Origin: Heliopora coerulea
Taxonomy: Eukaryota > Cnidaria > Anthozoa > Scleralcyonacea > Helioporidae
Length of the DNA: 64,000 bases
Assembly: GCA_030142905.1 (NCBI GenBank)
Contig: JASJOG010000478.1
Location: 1-64,000 of the forward strand
Direction: 5' to 3'
The translations under genes were made by a program, and so were the position numbers. Below, piece after piece: positions 11,863 to 24,009 of the stretch; the stretch's first letter is position 1; every line of letters begins with the position of its first letter. The notes beneath the pieces are model-generated. The model ran no database searches. It saw only the letters and a list, made by a program, of their open reading frames with translations, and was not told the origin of the DNA.

Positions 11863-14510
11863 TCAATAGCGTGTTGTTATTGTAGTCGATTGTTTTCCAG
11901 AATCTGTTTTCGTTATTAGAGTACCGTTTTGTTTCTTTAGAATTTCTTTCTCCATATTGCGACATTCTACAAGTGGTACCTCAATCTCTGCGTTGGCTTG
12001 TATGAATGGTTCATTTGTTTGAAGTAGATCTCTTCTATTTCGTCTCAATACTCTGCCTACTTCTGTTCGGATTTCATAGGATCTCGGGTTTTGGTCTTGT
12101 TCAATCACTCTTGCTTTGACTGGCCGTGAGCCGTCTTTATTTACTCGAACCGTTGATCCTTCTTTAAGTGATGGATGTTTCTTTGTTGTTCTGTCGTGAT
12201 ATTCTTTTTGCTTCTCCATCAAGGTTGTTTCCTTTTCGAGGTACTTGTTCTCATTAGGTGTCTGGGTGCACTGTTGAAATGATGGAAGTCTTGTTCGAAT
12301 CTTTCTTCCAAACAGTCGTTCAGAAGGCGACGGTCTTCCGTTGGGAACTGGGCATGCTCGATGTGCTTGAACTGCTATGTACGGGTCTTCTTCCTTCTTA
12401 CTAGCTTTCTTGAGAAGCTGTTTGATAGTTTGAACTGCTTGTTCTGCCATTCCGTTTGACTTTGGGTGTTCTGGAATCGATTTGGTGTGGATAAAGTCCC
12501 ATTTTCTTGTAAATTCTTTAAACTCTTTACTGCTGTATTGTGGTCCGTTATCAGAGACTACTTTGCGTAGTGTGCCATGTCTTGAGAATATTGACTTCAG
12601 TTTCTGGATGAATTGTTTGCTGGTGTTGTCCAACTTTGCTGTTTCTGGATAATTGGAGTAGTAATCGACGACAATCACAAAGTCGTTGTTTTGAAACTTG
12701 AATTGATCTGTTGCTACTTTCTCCTAAGGCTTCTTAGGAAGATTGTGCGGCATCAGAGGCTCTTTCTGCTGGTATTTTCTATAATCCTGGCATACACTGC
12801 ATCCTTTAATCATCTCCATTATTTCCGTGTTCATCCCAGGCTAGAACAATGTTTTTCTAACTCTAGATTTACATTTGTCGATTCCCATGTGTCCGTCATG
12901 TATTTTCTCTTTCATGTCCATTCTCATGGTCTTGGGAACTATCAGTCATTCTTCTTTCATGATTACTCCGTTAGCTTCAGTGATTTCCTGTCTAAATGGA
13001 AAATATGGTGTAAGTTCAACTGGAAGCTGGGCTTTGTGGTTTGGCCATCTATCTTTTAAGACATTGCTTAGCTTCTGCAGGACTTGGTCTTTCTCGGTTT
13101 CACGTTAAAATTTGTTAAGCATTGTTTGGCATATCGGTAGATTGGATATTATCACGTGAATTTGGCCCTCTAAATTAAGTTCATCTTCTGGTAGTCGAGG
13201 TAGGTATGCTCTTGATAGTGTGTCTGCAACGGGTAAGTTCTTTCCGGGGATATACTGCATTGTCATGTCGAATCTCTTAAGTCTTAATCTGGATCTCTGG
13301 ATTCATGGAGGGGCGCTTGCAATTGGTTTTGAGAAGATGGGTTGAAGAGGCTTATGATCGGATTCTACAACGAAAGGTTTGCCGTATACGTAATCGTGGA
13401 ATCGCTGAGTGCCAAACACGATTGCCAAAGTCTCTTTTTCGATCTGTGCGTAGTTTTGTTCTGTTTTAGTCAGCGATCTGTTGGCATATGCTACTGGGGC
13501 CCATGATTCATGCTTTTTCAGTAGAAGTGCTCCTAGGCCATACTTTGATGCATCAACTGATATCATGGTTTGTAAATTAGGATCTTAGTACTTAAGAGTG
13601 GGGCTTGATGATCATTCTTTCTTGAGCTGTTTAAGGGCTTTATCTTAATGCTCGGTCCATTGCCATTCAGCGCTTGACTCTAATAGTTGTCGTAGACATG
13701 TTGTCTTGGATGAATGATCTGAATTAATTTTCTAAGATATGTCACCATAACTAAAAATCTTTGTGGGTCCGACTTGTTGGTTGGTATTGGGATGTTCGTG
13801 ATCAGTCTGATCTTTTTTTGGGTCTGGTTTTACCCCTTGATCTGAGAATATGTGACCGAGGAAGGTCATTTCTGTGGTTCCAAAAAACACATTTTTCCTT
13901 GTTTAACTTCAAATCTGATATATCAATTCTTTCGAGGACTTGCAAAAGGCGGACACTGTGTTCTTCTCTGGTCTTTCCCCTATTGATGATGTCATCCTGA
14001 ACATTTGCGCAGCCTTCAATGCCTTCGAGTATTTCGGTTATCTTTTTCTGGAACACTTCACTTGCACTTAAGATTCCAAAGGGAAGTCTCTTAGATTTAT
14101 ACCTGCCAAATGGGGTGTTAAACGTTAGAATCTTTGAGCTCTCTTCATCAACTTTTATTTGCCAATATCCAATTGACGCGTCTAACCTCGAAAAGAAATT
14201 TGCATCCGCCATTTCTGCCATGATTGACTTGGCGTTACGTATTAGGTAGTGTTCTCTCTTTATTGCCTTGTTTAGATCATATGGATCAAGGCATATTCGC
14301 AGTTTTCCATTTGGCTTCTCGACTATAACTCGAGAATTCACCCAATCGATCGGTTCTCTACTTTGTCAATGATTTCGTTTTTTTTCCTTGCGTTCAAGTT
14401 CAGTTTTTAGGTTGTTTTTCAATAGATACTGTACTTTACGAGAAGGGTGTACCACCGAGTTTGCATTTGTTTTCAGATTGATGATGTTCTCCAGATAAGC
14501 AACCAATATC
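11863..14510 (-). pseudogene. Ty3/gypsy pol remnant (RT, RNase H, integrase)
   Basis: On the minus strand the order is RT (from about 14510; VNSRVIVEKPNGKLRICLDP and FGILSASEVFQKKI in 14341-13802), RNase H (13566-13303; ISVDASKYGLGALLLKK and YAQIEKETLAIVFG), then integrase (12678-11863; MIVVDYYSNYPE, VVSDNGPQYSSKEF, KSNGMAEQAVQT). RT-RNase H-integrase order marks Ty3/gypsy, probably a Mag-like lineage. The RT catalytic box reads VQDDII where YxDD is usual. Frames are broken between domains; gag and protease are absent. The C-terminus ends in a VSKPP motif around 11845, next to the right inverted arm. Confidence 0.85.
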
Positions 14511-17049
14511 TATAAAAACGTGTGCATAATGTTGTGTAATATAAGAATTTCGCTTTATTTGCATTACACGTTTGATAAGATTGAGGTGTTGACTTGTTTG
14601 CCAGTCGTAGGATCGGAGACGACTTGACTGGGATGACGAAAAACTGTATCGTATAATCAATCTTTCCTTTTGTTTTTAGTCGTGATATTCATTTATCCGA
14701 AATTGGTAGTTCTGTTCCATCATGCGAGTAGTTTCTCTTTCGTTTGGTGTAATTTGTGCTTTTTTGGAAGTCATTTAAATAGGCTATGTGGAAGTCATTT
14801 AAATAGGCTACGTTGGCTTGTGTTCCTATATCGATTTTATATTCGACGAGTAATCCAGTTATATGTACTTCGTTTTGTCCATGATCACAACACTACAGCA
14901 GAACCTCCATTAAATGGCCACCCCTGGAAAATAGCGAATTAGTAGCTTAATTCAAATTTAATGGAATTTCACATACTGTAACTCATGCAAAAATTGCACA
15001 ATACGCCGTAATATATAGACGTAAATGAAGATTTGTTCATTTGCTCGACAAACTTCTCTACCTTAATGATCACTTTGATGAGGGGCTGTTATTGAAAAAA
15101 TGTCGTTGCAAGTGATAGGCTGACTCTTTCATTTGGCAACATAATCAGATTAATATTTGATGAAGTGCGTACTAAACATCAAGGATTCCAATGCAGCTGG
15201 AGTAGTGAACAAGAAACCGGACCAACGTACAGTTATCAGATTATGAGCGGCCTAGTTTACTGACAGATACAGAAATTAAATGTACATCACCAATCTCGTG
15301 GCAACAGGGTTTAGTATGTATTCAAAGAGGCCGTTTAAGAAGATTTGTAGATTTGTGTTTTGACACAAAATGGAAAATAATGCAAATTTACTTATAATTA
15401 CGTAGTGGTTTGTGAGGTGACCTTTTAATCCAGGTTGAGAATAATAAAAACTGTTCATAGGGACTTCTGCAAGGTGACCGCTGAATATAGGGACGATGAA
15501 TACACGTTTGAGTGTATAACCTTCGTTCGGTTTCATAATAGAATGTCATCGCGTTCCCTCGATATCTTCGCAGTACGAAAGAGAGACTTTGGTGGACTAA
15601 TGATCGGACTTCATTAAATCAGAATTGTATGTCTAACTTTATTATGAAACATTTTCAGGTCTATTTGTGTAGTTTACTTTCACAGAAATTATTTTACTAA
15701 TTAATTGAATATTTAGCATTCCTTAAGTTTTGTAAAGTAAAATACAAATCCTGAAAAACAATGACATCTTGAAAAGCCAAGATGAGTTAATAACAAGACG
15801 AGGAATAATTGCAATATTTCGACTTTATTTAAAGTCGTTGTCAAATCGAAATGAATTACAAGCAAGCAATTTGGTTTTTACTTCATTTCACAGAATTGTC
15901 TGCTGGAACCGGATTAAGTTTTGTCATTTACATATTAACCATCATACATAGGATTACTTTAATTTCAGTTTGTTTCTTTGCTTGATGGTGATGTCTAGAT
16001 AACGTCGAAATTTCCGTCGTCGCTTTTATCGCTATGTTTTCTTACTAAAAGTTTTAATTCAAGTCCGATTATTAAAGTCTCAAAAACTCTACACATTACC
16101 GACCTCACCTAACTATTCTTTTCTTCAAATTCATAGACATGACAGAAGAAACCTTCAGCTGAAGTTATATATTAGCTAAATCAATGTAAAGTACACTATC
16201 CATCCTTAGTCGATTGCAAAGTATGCAATCTACAGGTACTTATGTCTTTCCATCAAATTGGGAAACAAAGTCATAACCCTTTGAACCTAACCCAGCATTT
16301 GATTCGCTAACACAGACATACCACTGCCAAGATGGTCAATTCAATACAGTAATGCTTAAATTAATATAATCATTAAACTAGACATCGAACATCTGCAACA
16401 TCTCAACTTCTTCAATATCGTTTTCAAAGTCAAGTAAAATTTAAGTGTGATTACATAGCAAATGCCTTTCTTGTAAGACCCTACAGAAAACTATTTTAAA
16501 AAATGCAATTCCTTGAAAATTCAATGCAGCACCCTATGAATCATCTCTCATGAACTATTGAGTGACCTATGAAAGCTGCTCCAAGGAATGCTTCCAAAAT
16601 ATTGCTATATAGACTATTAGCATGACCATGTCTGTTATGTAAACAAAATCTATCAAACTTGAAGCATCTGCACTCTTTTTAGCTCATTGTTCACTCCTAA
16701 AATATGGAATTTCCTACTCAGGGTGTTTCTTCACAAGTAATATCAAAATGGAGGGCCCTATAGGCAGTTCTGGACAATGTAGAAAAATTCTAAAGGTTAC
16801 TATTCCAAAAATCAAGAGAGCAACATAATACTGTACAATAGGAGAATGAGTTTCTCTTGTTTCTTGGAAGAATACTACCTTCAAACCTTTTTACATTTTT
16901 TCTGTAATTCCTCTCATTTGCTGATAATGAATACACAAGCCAAATATTTTGTTTACCATATTTTCCTATACATTACTTCCTAAGAAATCCAAAAAATGAC
17001 AATTTACACACAGTATGCCATCTCATCCAAGAAATTAAATCAAACACAA
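14511..17049. other. Non-coding interval
   Basis: No gene is recognised. A 24-bp segment (GGAAGTCATTTAAATAGGCT plus 4 bases) is tandemly doubled at 14765-14813. From about 16860 to 17050 the sequence resembles 24450-24660 (for example GATAATGAATACACAAGCC against CATAATGAATGCTGCACACA), so this end belongs to the dispersed repeat around the transposon. Confidence 0.5.
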
Positions 17050-17251
17050 AATAAGTCAGTGTTACCCTTTGTTGTACTTTACTGACCAAAATGTTTACAT
17101 GCATTTACAAAGCTTAATTCCTAGTCATAAGGTTTAACCTTAGCTTGTACATGTAGCAAAAAAGCCACTGCAGTGACACTATTTACACGGAGTCCCATAA
17201 ATAATACATAAACATAAAGCATACCAGTGCCAACAAATGTCAGGCAAATAA
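17050..17251 (+). repeat. Dispersed-repeat flank left of the 7-kb transposon
   Basis: Homologous to 41915-42142; shared landmarks are TTTACTGACCAAAAT, TTAGCTTGTACA and CCCATAAATAATACA. The homology stops at GCAAATAA, the left edge of the transposon, and resumes on its right side. This shows the transposon inserted into an existing repeat copy. Confidence 0.75.
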
Positions 17252-17640
17252 CCCTTTCGAAAATATCCTATAGGATCCTATAGGAATTCTTATAGGATAT
17301 TTTTAGTCCTATAAGAATTCTTATTAGACACGTCTTTTCCTACTGGAATTCTTATAGGACACATCTTATCTCACCGATATTTTTGTAAGATCTGACTTAT
17401 CCTATAGGAATTCTTATATAGTATTTTTGGTCCTATAGGAATTCCTGTAAGGCATGTCTTGTCCTATAGGAATTCTTATGGACTATTTTTAGTCCTATAG
17501 GAATTCCTGTAAGGCATGTCTTGTCCCATAGGAATTCTTATAGGACACATCTTGTCCCATTGATATTTTTGTAAAATGTGCCTTCCTATAGAAATTCTTA
17601 TAAGACATGTCTTGTCTTACAGGAATTCTCTGTTATACTA
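17252..17640 (+). repeat. Left terminal inverted repeat and subterminal palindrome cluster
   Basis: After the short terminal repeat come roughly ten units related to CCTATAGGAATTCTTATAGG, with a second alternating motif (ATATTTTTGTAAG, GGCATGTCTTGTCC). Exact CCTATAGG octamers lie at 17267, 17277, 17401, 17432, 17463 and 17494. Subterminal repeat arrays are the transposase-binding zones of CACTA-type elements; that role here is inference. Confidence 0.85.
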
Positions 17641-17721
17641 TATGATTGGAACTTTCACAAACCACAAAATCATTGCAAATATAAGTGATGTAAAAGTCAC
17701 AATTTAGTTTTAATGAGACCC

Positions 17722-20700
17722 TCAGTTGTCATTAATTTGATAAGGAAGCAGACAAAAGTAATATTTCCTTCCTGAAACTAATTTTATACATTTTTTCCTA
17801 ACCTGATCTGGATATATGGCTATTTGCATTCCAGACAGTTCTACTTGAACTAGAAAGAAACTATATACAATGCCACTGACATTCCTTTCACTGTACAGTG
17901 GTCTTGCGCACTCAACCATTGGTTGTACTAACACCAAAATATAAGAAGTACAAGAACAATATTGCAAATTATTTACATTACATGAGCATATTGGTTTAAT
18001 TAATAATAAACCAATAATGCTGCCATATTTGAAATGTTCATGTTCAAATGTTATACTGTGGTTTCTGTGTTTTTTGGAGCGCACATATTGGATGCCTGAA
18101 AAATATCTATGATTTATAATAAACCTTGAGTACAGAACTCCACTTCGATTGGTTACTGTTACACCTAGGAGCTGCTGAACTGCAAGTGTTTGTGATGCAG
18201 AAAGCTGTATTGGGTTTTCTTGACCAATACCTTTAACAGTATCTGAAAAAACAGTTTCATTACCCACAGGCTTATTGTTTGTCAGACTCTGATACAGACT
18301 AAGCACGGTGGGAAATGTTTCATCATCAATGCACTGTTTTCCAGAGACAGTAATCTTTCGTGACAAAATAAAGGACTCTGCAATTTGTTTTGGAACAAAT
18401 TGTGTACCATGGAACATCTTCTGCAAATAATGGTTGCTTGACTCAAACAAAAAAGCAGCTGATGACAATAAAGGGCCACAGTGTTGGACTGACTGAGCCA
18501 AATGTACTAACTGGTAGACATTAAATGAGCAGCTTTTCAAACCATAAAGATCTTCTGTTTGAATTACTAATCTTGTCAAACAGACTTCTGCTACATTAAT
18601 GGTGCTCTGCTTGATTGAGTCACCAAGAAGGCAGTAGACTCCATGGACAAATAACAAGAAATGTTGAAGAAACATTCTTGGTAGTATTCCATGCAAAACA
18701 ACAAGACAATAAAATATAAAAGTTCTCCACTCTGATGCTTTCCAATATTTACGGTCAATTATGGAGCGAGGTGCACGACTAATTTCACTGGGGACTTCAA
18801 TGGCTTCTAGCCTAAGGTTTATTTCATGCTCCTTATTACCAATATAATATGGCATGTCTTTGTTGCTGCTATCTAACCATGAATCAGCAAATTGACGGGC
18901 AACTCCAAGGCAGACACAATGCATAAAGTCAACAGACACACCTCGTACTTGATCGAAGGTTGGAAAAACACCAATCACTGATGGTCCTTTCACCCCTTTT
19001 ACTGCTTCTTTCTTCGTCATGGCTTCAAGACTATATCGCAGTTGCCTTTCAGTAGTACGCAATTTTGGAGGACCCCTAAAAGAAACTCAATGTATTTTAC
19101 TCCAAACCAAACAGGGCAAACATTCACAATGTTGCTTGTAATTCTACCAGTTAGAGCTTGTAAGCATAAAACTGTAAAAATTTAGCTTAATAATTGCTAT
19201 TTCATCTAAGCCAAACTTAATGTGTATATGATTTTTCAATCAATAGTTCAACAGCACAATACTAAAATAAAAATAATGATTGGTACCTGTAAGGGTAATA
19301 TCGAGTTGGAGGACCACCACTGGCAACAGTTTCACCAGGAAATTCACACCAATCACAGCCATGTTGTCCATTGAATTGTTTGCAATTTCTAACAATAGCT
19401 CGAGCTGGTGAATCAGTAGAAAGGACAACAGCAAAAACCTTCCTGGTCCGGGCCTCACTGTGTATTGTTAACCCTTCTTGTTTCAGCTTCTTGCACTCCT
19501 CAACAAAAGGCTTTAAAAATGTGTTCATTACAGGCTTACTTTTACCAAACCAGATTGCATTAAGTAAAATATGCTTTCCTCTTAAGTGGGGAGGTAGTTC
19601 ATTAATCATACTTTGAATAGGCCAAATTGAATAGTGTGATGATTCAAAGATAGGAATTCCATTAGTGCTCCAAGTCAATAAGTCATTCCATGAAAACTTG
19701 TGTTTTTCTACCAACTCCTGACAGAGTCTAGCTGATGTTGTGTCTGAAACAACAGAGTTTCTACTTGCAGACAGGTTATGGTTGATAAGATGAGGTGAAA
19801 ATTTCTCATTTGAAAGCAAGTCCTTAAGTTGCTCTTCCATTGGAAGGTATAAAAAATAATTCTGATTTTTTATGTTATCTTCAGCATTAAACCTTTTGCA
19901 ACAAGACTCGCAATTTCTTTCGGAAATGTCTTCACCAAGGTAAAAGGAACATGATGCACAATAATAGTGAGACTAAAAGTTAAAAAAAAGAGCTCATTTT
20001 TAGAAACCTTTGACAGTTCAATAAATTACAGTATTAAATTTAAATTTAAAAGAACTAATTATTACACCAATTTAGTATTTTATTCTTACCTGAACTGTTC
20101 CCACATGTAAATTAAATTCTTTAAAGAATTTGTATTTGGTATTAGGTACAGAATTGGGACGTATGACGTTTAAAAGACTCAACAAATCATCTAGGGCCTC
20201 ATTGGTAAGATGATGTCGAATGTAAAAAGATAAAACTAGTAGGAGGCACTGAGCTGTTGTGACATTAGAACCAGGATAAATTGGATTTCTTTTTTGCAAG
20301 AAGTCTTCCATATTTCTTCTTCCATCCTTAAATCAAGATTTAAGAAAAACCTTAGAATGAACAATAACACGAAACTGAGCTCATTCAGTCCAATTTAGGG
20401 TGACGTTTGCTTACCTGACTCAATTGATCATCTACCTCAATGGGAACTTCATGATCACTAACATTCTCTTCAAGCTGAATAGAAAACATTTTTAATGTCA
20501 ATTTAGTTGATCATCTATTATGTAGGATGATTCTTTATCAATACCAGTTTATTTATATCAATAGAAGTTTATTTATCAATACCAGAAAACGTACCTCAAA
20601 CTCTGAGCTGGCTGATTCTGATGGATTTGCAGTATAATCTATGTTGTTCTCTTCCTCAAGTTCGTGATGGCACCGTTTACGACGTCTGGCATAGAAGGTT

Positions 20701-20858
20701 GACTTGGGAATATTAATGCTTGGATCAACCTCATATTTTGCTTGTATGGTCCCCTTTGAGGCATTCTGCAATAAATGAAGGCAGGATAGAATAGAAATAG
20801 CAGTTATGAACTCTCTGGAAGATGAAACACTCATCGAATGAAGGGTGCATGAAAACAA
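17722..20858 (-). CDS. TNP2-type transposase, five exons, open reading frame
   Basis: Exons in transcript order: 20858-20595, 20474-20415, 20326-20090, 19972-19287, 19075-17722. All junctions are GT-AG and phases agree, giving 2601 nt (866 residues) without a stop. A start at 20834 is possible. The N-terminus is charged (RRRKRCHHELEEE). Cys192, Cys195, Cys208 and Cys211 form a CxxC-x12-CxxC zinc ribbon. The TNP2-like core includes IPIFESSHYSIWPI, LPPHLRGKHILL, STDSPARAIVRN (Asp374), GCDWCEFPGE, KGPSVIGVFPTFD, VDFMHCVCLGV (Asp465), YWKASEWRTF and FLFESSN (Glu627). The protein should cut and join the element ends in the nucleus. Odd point: residue 291 is Asn in STNGIP, where relatives have TDG. 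Exons are inferred from splice signals; no transcript was seen. Confidence 0.85.
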
Positions 20859-21167
20859 ACCTTATATTGGAGATTAATTATTCTTATTTTCTTGCACCTA
20901 CCTGTTGAGCAATCACTTTGATAGACAGGAGTCATGGTAACGGACGCTGAAGCTGTTTACCGTAATTCCGTAAATGCTTTTACCGATGATGACGTTTATG
21001 CTAAGGATTGTTGCCGACTAAGCGAAGTCTGAATTAGCCAATTGAATGCCTTTATTTGTTGATGCTCGGGTCCTCAGATTTAACCAAGCACGTGCTGGCA
21101 ATTCGGCTTTTTTCTTTTGCTTTTTTCGAGCTTTTCTTATTACAGTTTGTCTCATCAACAGTTAACA
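20859..21167. promoter_or_regulatory. Divergent intergenic region, likely bidirectional promoter
   Basis: The 309 bp between the transposase start (20858, minus) and the BEN start (21168, plus) must hold both promoters if the gene models are right. I see no clear TATA box or terminal palindromes here. Head-to-head genes would let the element express both proteins together. This is inferred from layout only. Confidence 0.4.
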
Positions 21168-23787
21168 ATGAAGTTTGCACTGTTTGAATTTTGTGAGGAC
21201 AACAGCTGTGTCATTGGAGAAAGCGAATGGATTGCTGGTGAAGATGCGTCAATTCTCGACAATGAAGATTGGGAAGATGATAAAGAAATTTTAGTGAAGT
21301 GGCCACTGGAAAAGGAATACTTAAAGTGGTCGAACAGAAACGGTAAATTTGAAGTCGATCAAACTAAGGCAAGAACTTATGCAGCCCGTATTTTAAAATT
21401 TAATGGTAAGTTCAAAGTTTTTGTTTGTGTGAAAGAGTAGAAGATGATAAAATTTCTCGGTATTTGACATTTTGCGTTGTTTAAATCGTTGATGAACTCT
21501 TACTTGATATTTTGGTTTTAAAGCAGGTAATTGGAACCACACTGGTGTTACAGTCGTGTAGTTGTGATTGTCTAACGATTGGGAGTGAAACTGTTGATGG
21601 AACGCGCTTTTAGCCGCGGACTATAGTGAGCGTGACATGGCTACACTAGTGGTCTGCCATGTAGAGTTGAGTGAATGAATAAGAGTCTTTAGTTTCAGAG
21701 TAAATCGTGGAGTATACATTTGTGTTGTGAAGGTGTATTAGTAATTAGCACGAGTGCGATACGGGAATTCAAAACTGACCACCCGGTCTTAGGGTTTTAC
21801 CGACAGTTAGACGGCTACGCGGTTGGCCATGCAGTGTAGAGTTCGATAAAGAAGTATGTATCAATACAGAGAGAAAGAGTAAAAGATGCGTAATATTGTC
21901 TTGTGCATAAATATCGTGGGACACAAAAGAATTATGCACGAGACAATGTTACGCATCTTTTACTGTCATCTTTTACTCTCTTCTCTTTTTTTATATACTA
22001 TATACATACTCAATTTTTTACTCGGCACCACATGGCCAACTGCATGGCCATCTAACACCTCGCATCAACCCGGAACATATGGTGGGCTTAGACTTCCCTT
22101 TCCTACTACCTGGTAATTCTATCATTTTTACCAAACTTATATGGGCCCTACATCAACTCTGAGACCAAGACTCATACATATTCTATTGATTCTCATGACA
22201 TACCCTTATGTGTAGCCATCCCACGCGTGTCATAGCCCGAGGCTGTGGGCGCATTATATCATCACAATGCTAACTCTCACTCATTAAATTACCACTATAA
22301 CTATAATATAACTATAACACCAGTGTGGTTCCAATTACCTAGATCAGTTTGATGCTATTCGTCGTTATATTAATCACTACATCAAAACTGGTAGCATAGA
22401 AACACCTTTAACAGGAAAATGAAAACGAATTGGAAAGGAAAACTCACGATATGCGGACAAAGACTTAGAAGACGAAGATTTACCAAGGGTGAGTTTTCAC
22501 GGAATTATTTTTCCCAATAGGAAAACTGTTGAACTGCTGACTTTTATACCTTGGATATTTTCCTAATACCTTTGCCTCATTTACATCCCTGTAGATAGCT
22601 AAGAGAAGCAAAGTGAAGAAAAATGCTTTTCATTCACTAATGTCAGAAGCACATATTAAACATTTAAAGGAAAAAGTGGCGGAGAAGACAGCACTGCAGG
22701 TTAGATATTATCTTTTTTTTAAAGCTTTAATGCCACTCTACATCTCAGAAAAGAAAGTGCTTTCATTTCAATGCTTGATTTGTGGTACAGGTATATTCTG
22801 AAAGTTCTGACGATGAGGATGATGAAAAAAATTTGAAATTGGAAATTAAAAAGTTGAGGGAAGATCTAAAGGCCAAAAATGAGGAAATAAACGCCTTGAG
22901 AACTATTGTCTTCAACATGACAGGTAAGTCATGTTGACAAATACATTTTTTTAAAATAATAATACTAATATTGATCTACTCATAGTTCAAGTCCAACTCA
23001 TTCTCTATTCTATTATTCAGAGATGCAAAACATGCAAGATGTTGTCCATGAACTTAAAGAGTCAGTAGAATGTCTAAAACAATTCAATAAGAAATCCACA
23101 AATGAAAAGAAGCCTCCAGTAGAATACCAGAAAACTCAGTCTCCACAACCAAGTCCCTCACAGAAGCAATTAAAAAGAAATATTAGTGAGGAAAGGGCTT
23201 ACTCTCCAGCTGCAAGCACTTCAAGTGTTGGTGCAGAGTCCACCTGGTCGTTGTCATCCAATTCTGACAGTGAAACAGAGAATGTAAGTGTTGTATAAGA
23301 AGTACTAACCGTTGTGGTTTCCCTTTCATTACTTATTTTGAAATCAAAGCATAACAACAATGTTAAACTCTTGCTGTTTCAGAAAATCCTTTGTCCAGCT
23401 GTGAAAGTGACCAAGGGGCAAAAGAAAATTCTAGTCACCAAAGCAACTGCCAAAGAATTTATTTATTCTTTGATGCCAATGCTGTGGTCAAGGGAGGTGT
23501 TGTGCACTCACTCTGTCACTGGGCAGCAATCAAATGCACACAAAGGTTTAGAGGCAAAGCCACAATTGGATAAAGAAAAAGTTGAAAGCATATGCTGTAA
23601 GTAAATAAGAACTGTGTTTTCAAAATGTTTTGTGGTACTTTATGCTATAGTTAACTCAACATAAACTGAAACAATATTTTTTATAGCTTATGCATCAATG
23701 AAATTTGGCTGCACCCAGAGAGAAATTCGTCAGTATATGATTTCAAAAATCAATAATGTTGTGAAGTGCTGTAAAGTTCAGAAATAA
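21168..23787 (+). pseudogene. BEN-domain protein, seven exons, one stop codon
   Basis: Exons: 21168-21405, 22343-22488, 22595-22699, 22791-22923, 23021-23283, 23383-23596, 23687-23787. GT-AG junctions and phases join into 400 codons. Codon 106 (22420-22422) is TGA, so this copy makes at most a fragment. Exon 1 is acidic with VKWPLEKEYLKWSNRNGKF; residues about 170-205 (exon 4) look like a coiled coil (LKLEIKKLREDLKAKNEEI); exon 5 is Ser/Pro-rich; exons 6-7 give the C-terminal BEN domain (ATAKEFIYSLMPMLWSREVL, THSVTGQQSN, LDKEKVESIC, REIRQYMISKINN). BEN domains bind DNA and chromatin factors. Its place beside the transposase suggests an element-binding partner. An AATAAA lies at 23783. A foldback insertion fills intron 1. 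Confidence 0.8.
21526..22339. mobile_element. Foldback/MITE insertion in intron 1 of the BEN gene
   Basis: An 814-bp segment has terminal inverted repeats GGTAATTGGAACCACACTGG, with the matching reverse complement at 22320-22339. Near its centre a strong hairpin pairs GAGTAAAAGATGCGTAA (from 21878) with TTACGCATCTTTTACT (near 21950). It sits at the intron 1/exon 2 border. The acceptor now used would be CCTAG at its right edge. No coding capacity is seen and no clear target duplication could be resolved. Confidence 0.75.
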
Positions 23788-24009
23788 ATATGTATATATA
23801 CCATTTTATGATACAGCTGTGTAAATATCTGGCATTGAAAATATATCTTCTTGATATAATTGTTATAGTCATCTGTGGTGTTGTCTTTTAATTTATAAAT
23901 GCTGCTTTGGTTAATTTGCCTTTTAACAAGCATTTCTATACCTTTACAATAGAAATGCTGAATTTGTATGGGCATGTTGATGAGCTTTTGTTGGTATTTC
24001 TTGTAGAAA

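Noticed and set aside
12613..13108. 148- and 77-codon plus-strand frames
   Set aside because: They are antisense to the decayed gypsy integrase region and match no family.
17264..17640. Regularly spaced short repeats that could suggest a CRISPR array
   Set aside because: Units are degenerate palindromes inside the terminal region of a eukaryotic transposon, mirrored at the other end. There are no unique spacers and no cas genes.
20904..20937. Extra 5' exon of the transposase (ATG followed by a consensus donor GTAGGT)
   Set aside because: Joined to the acceptor at 20765 it puts the next exon in the wrong frame; the uninterrupted frame from 20858 is simpler.
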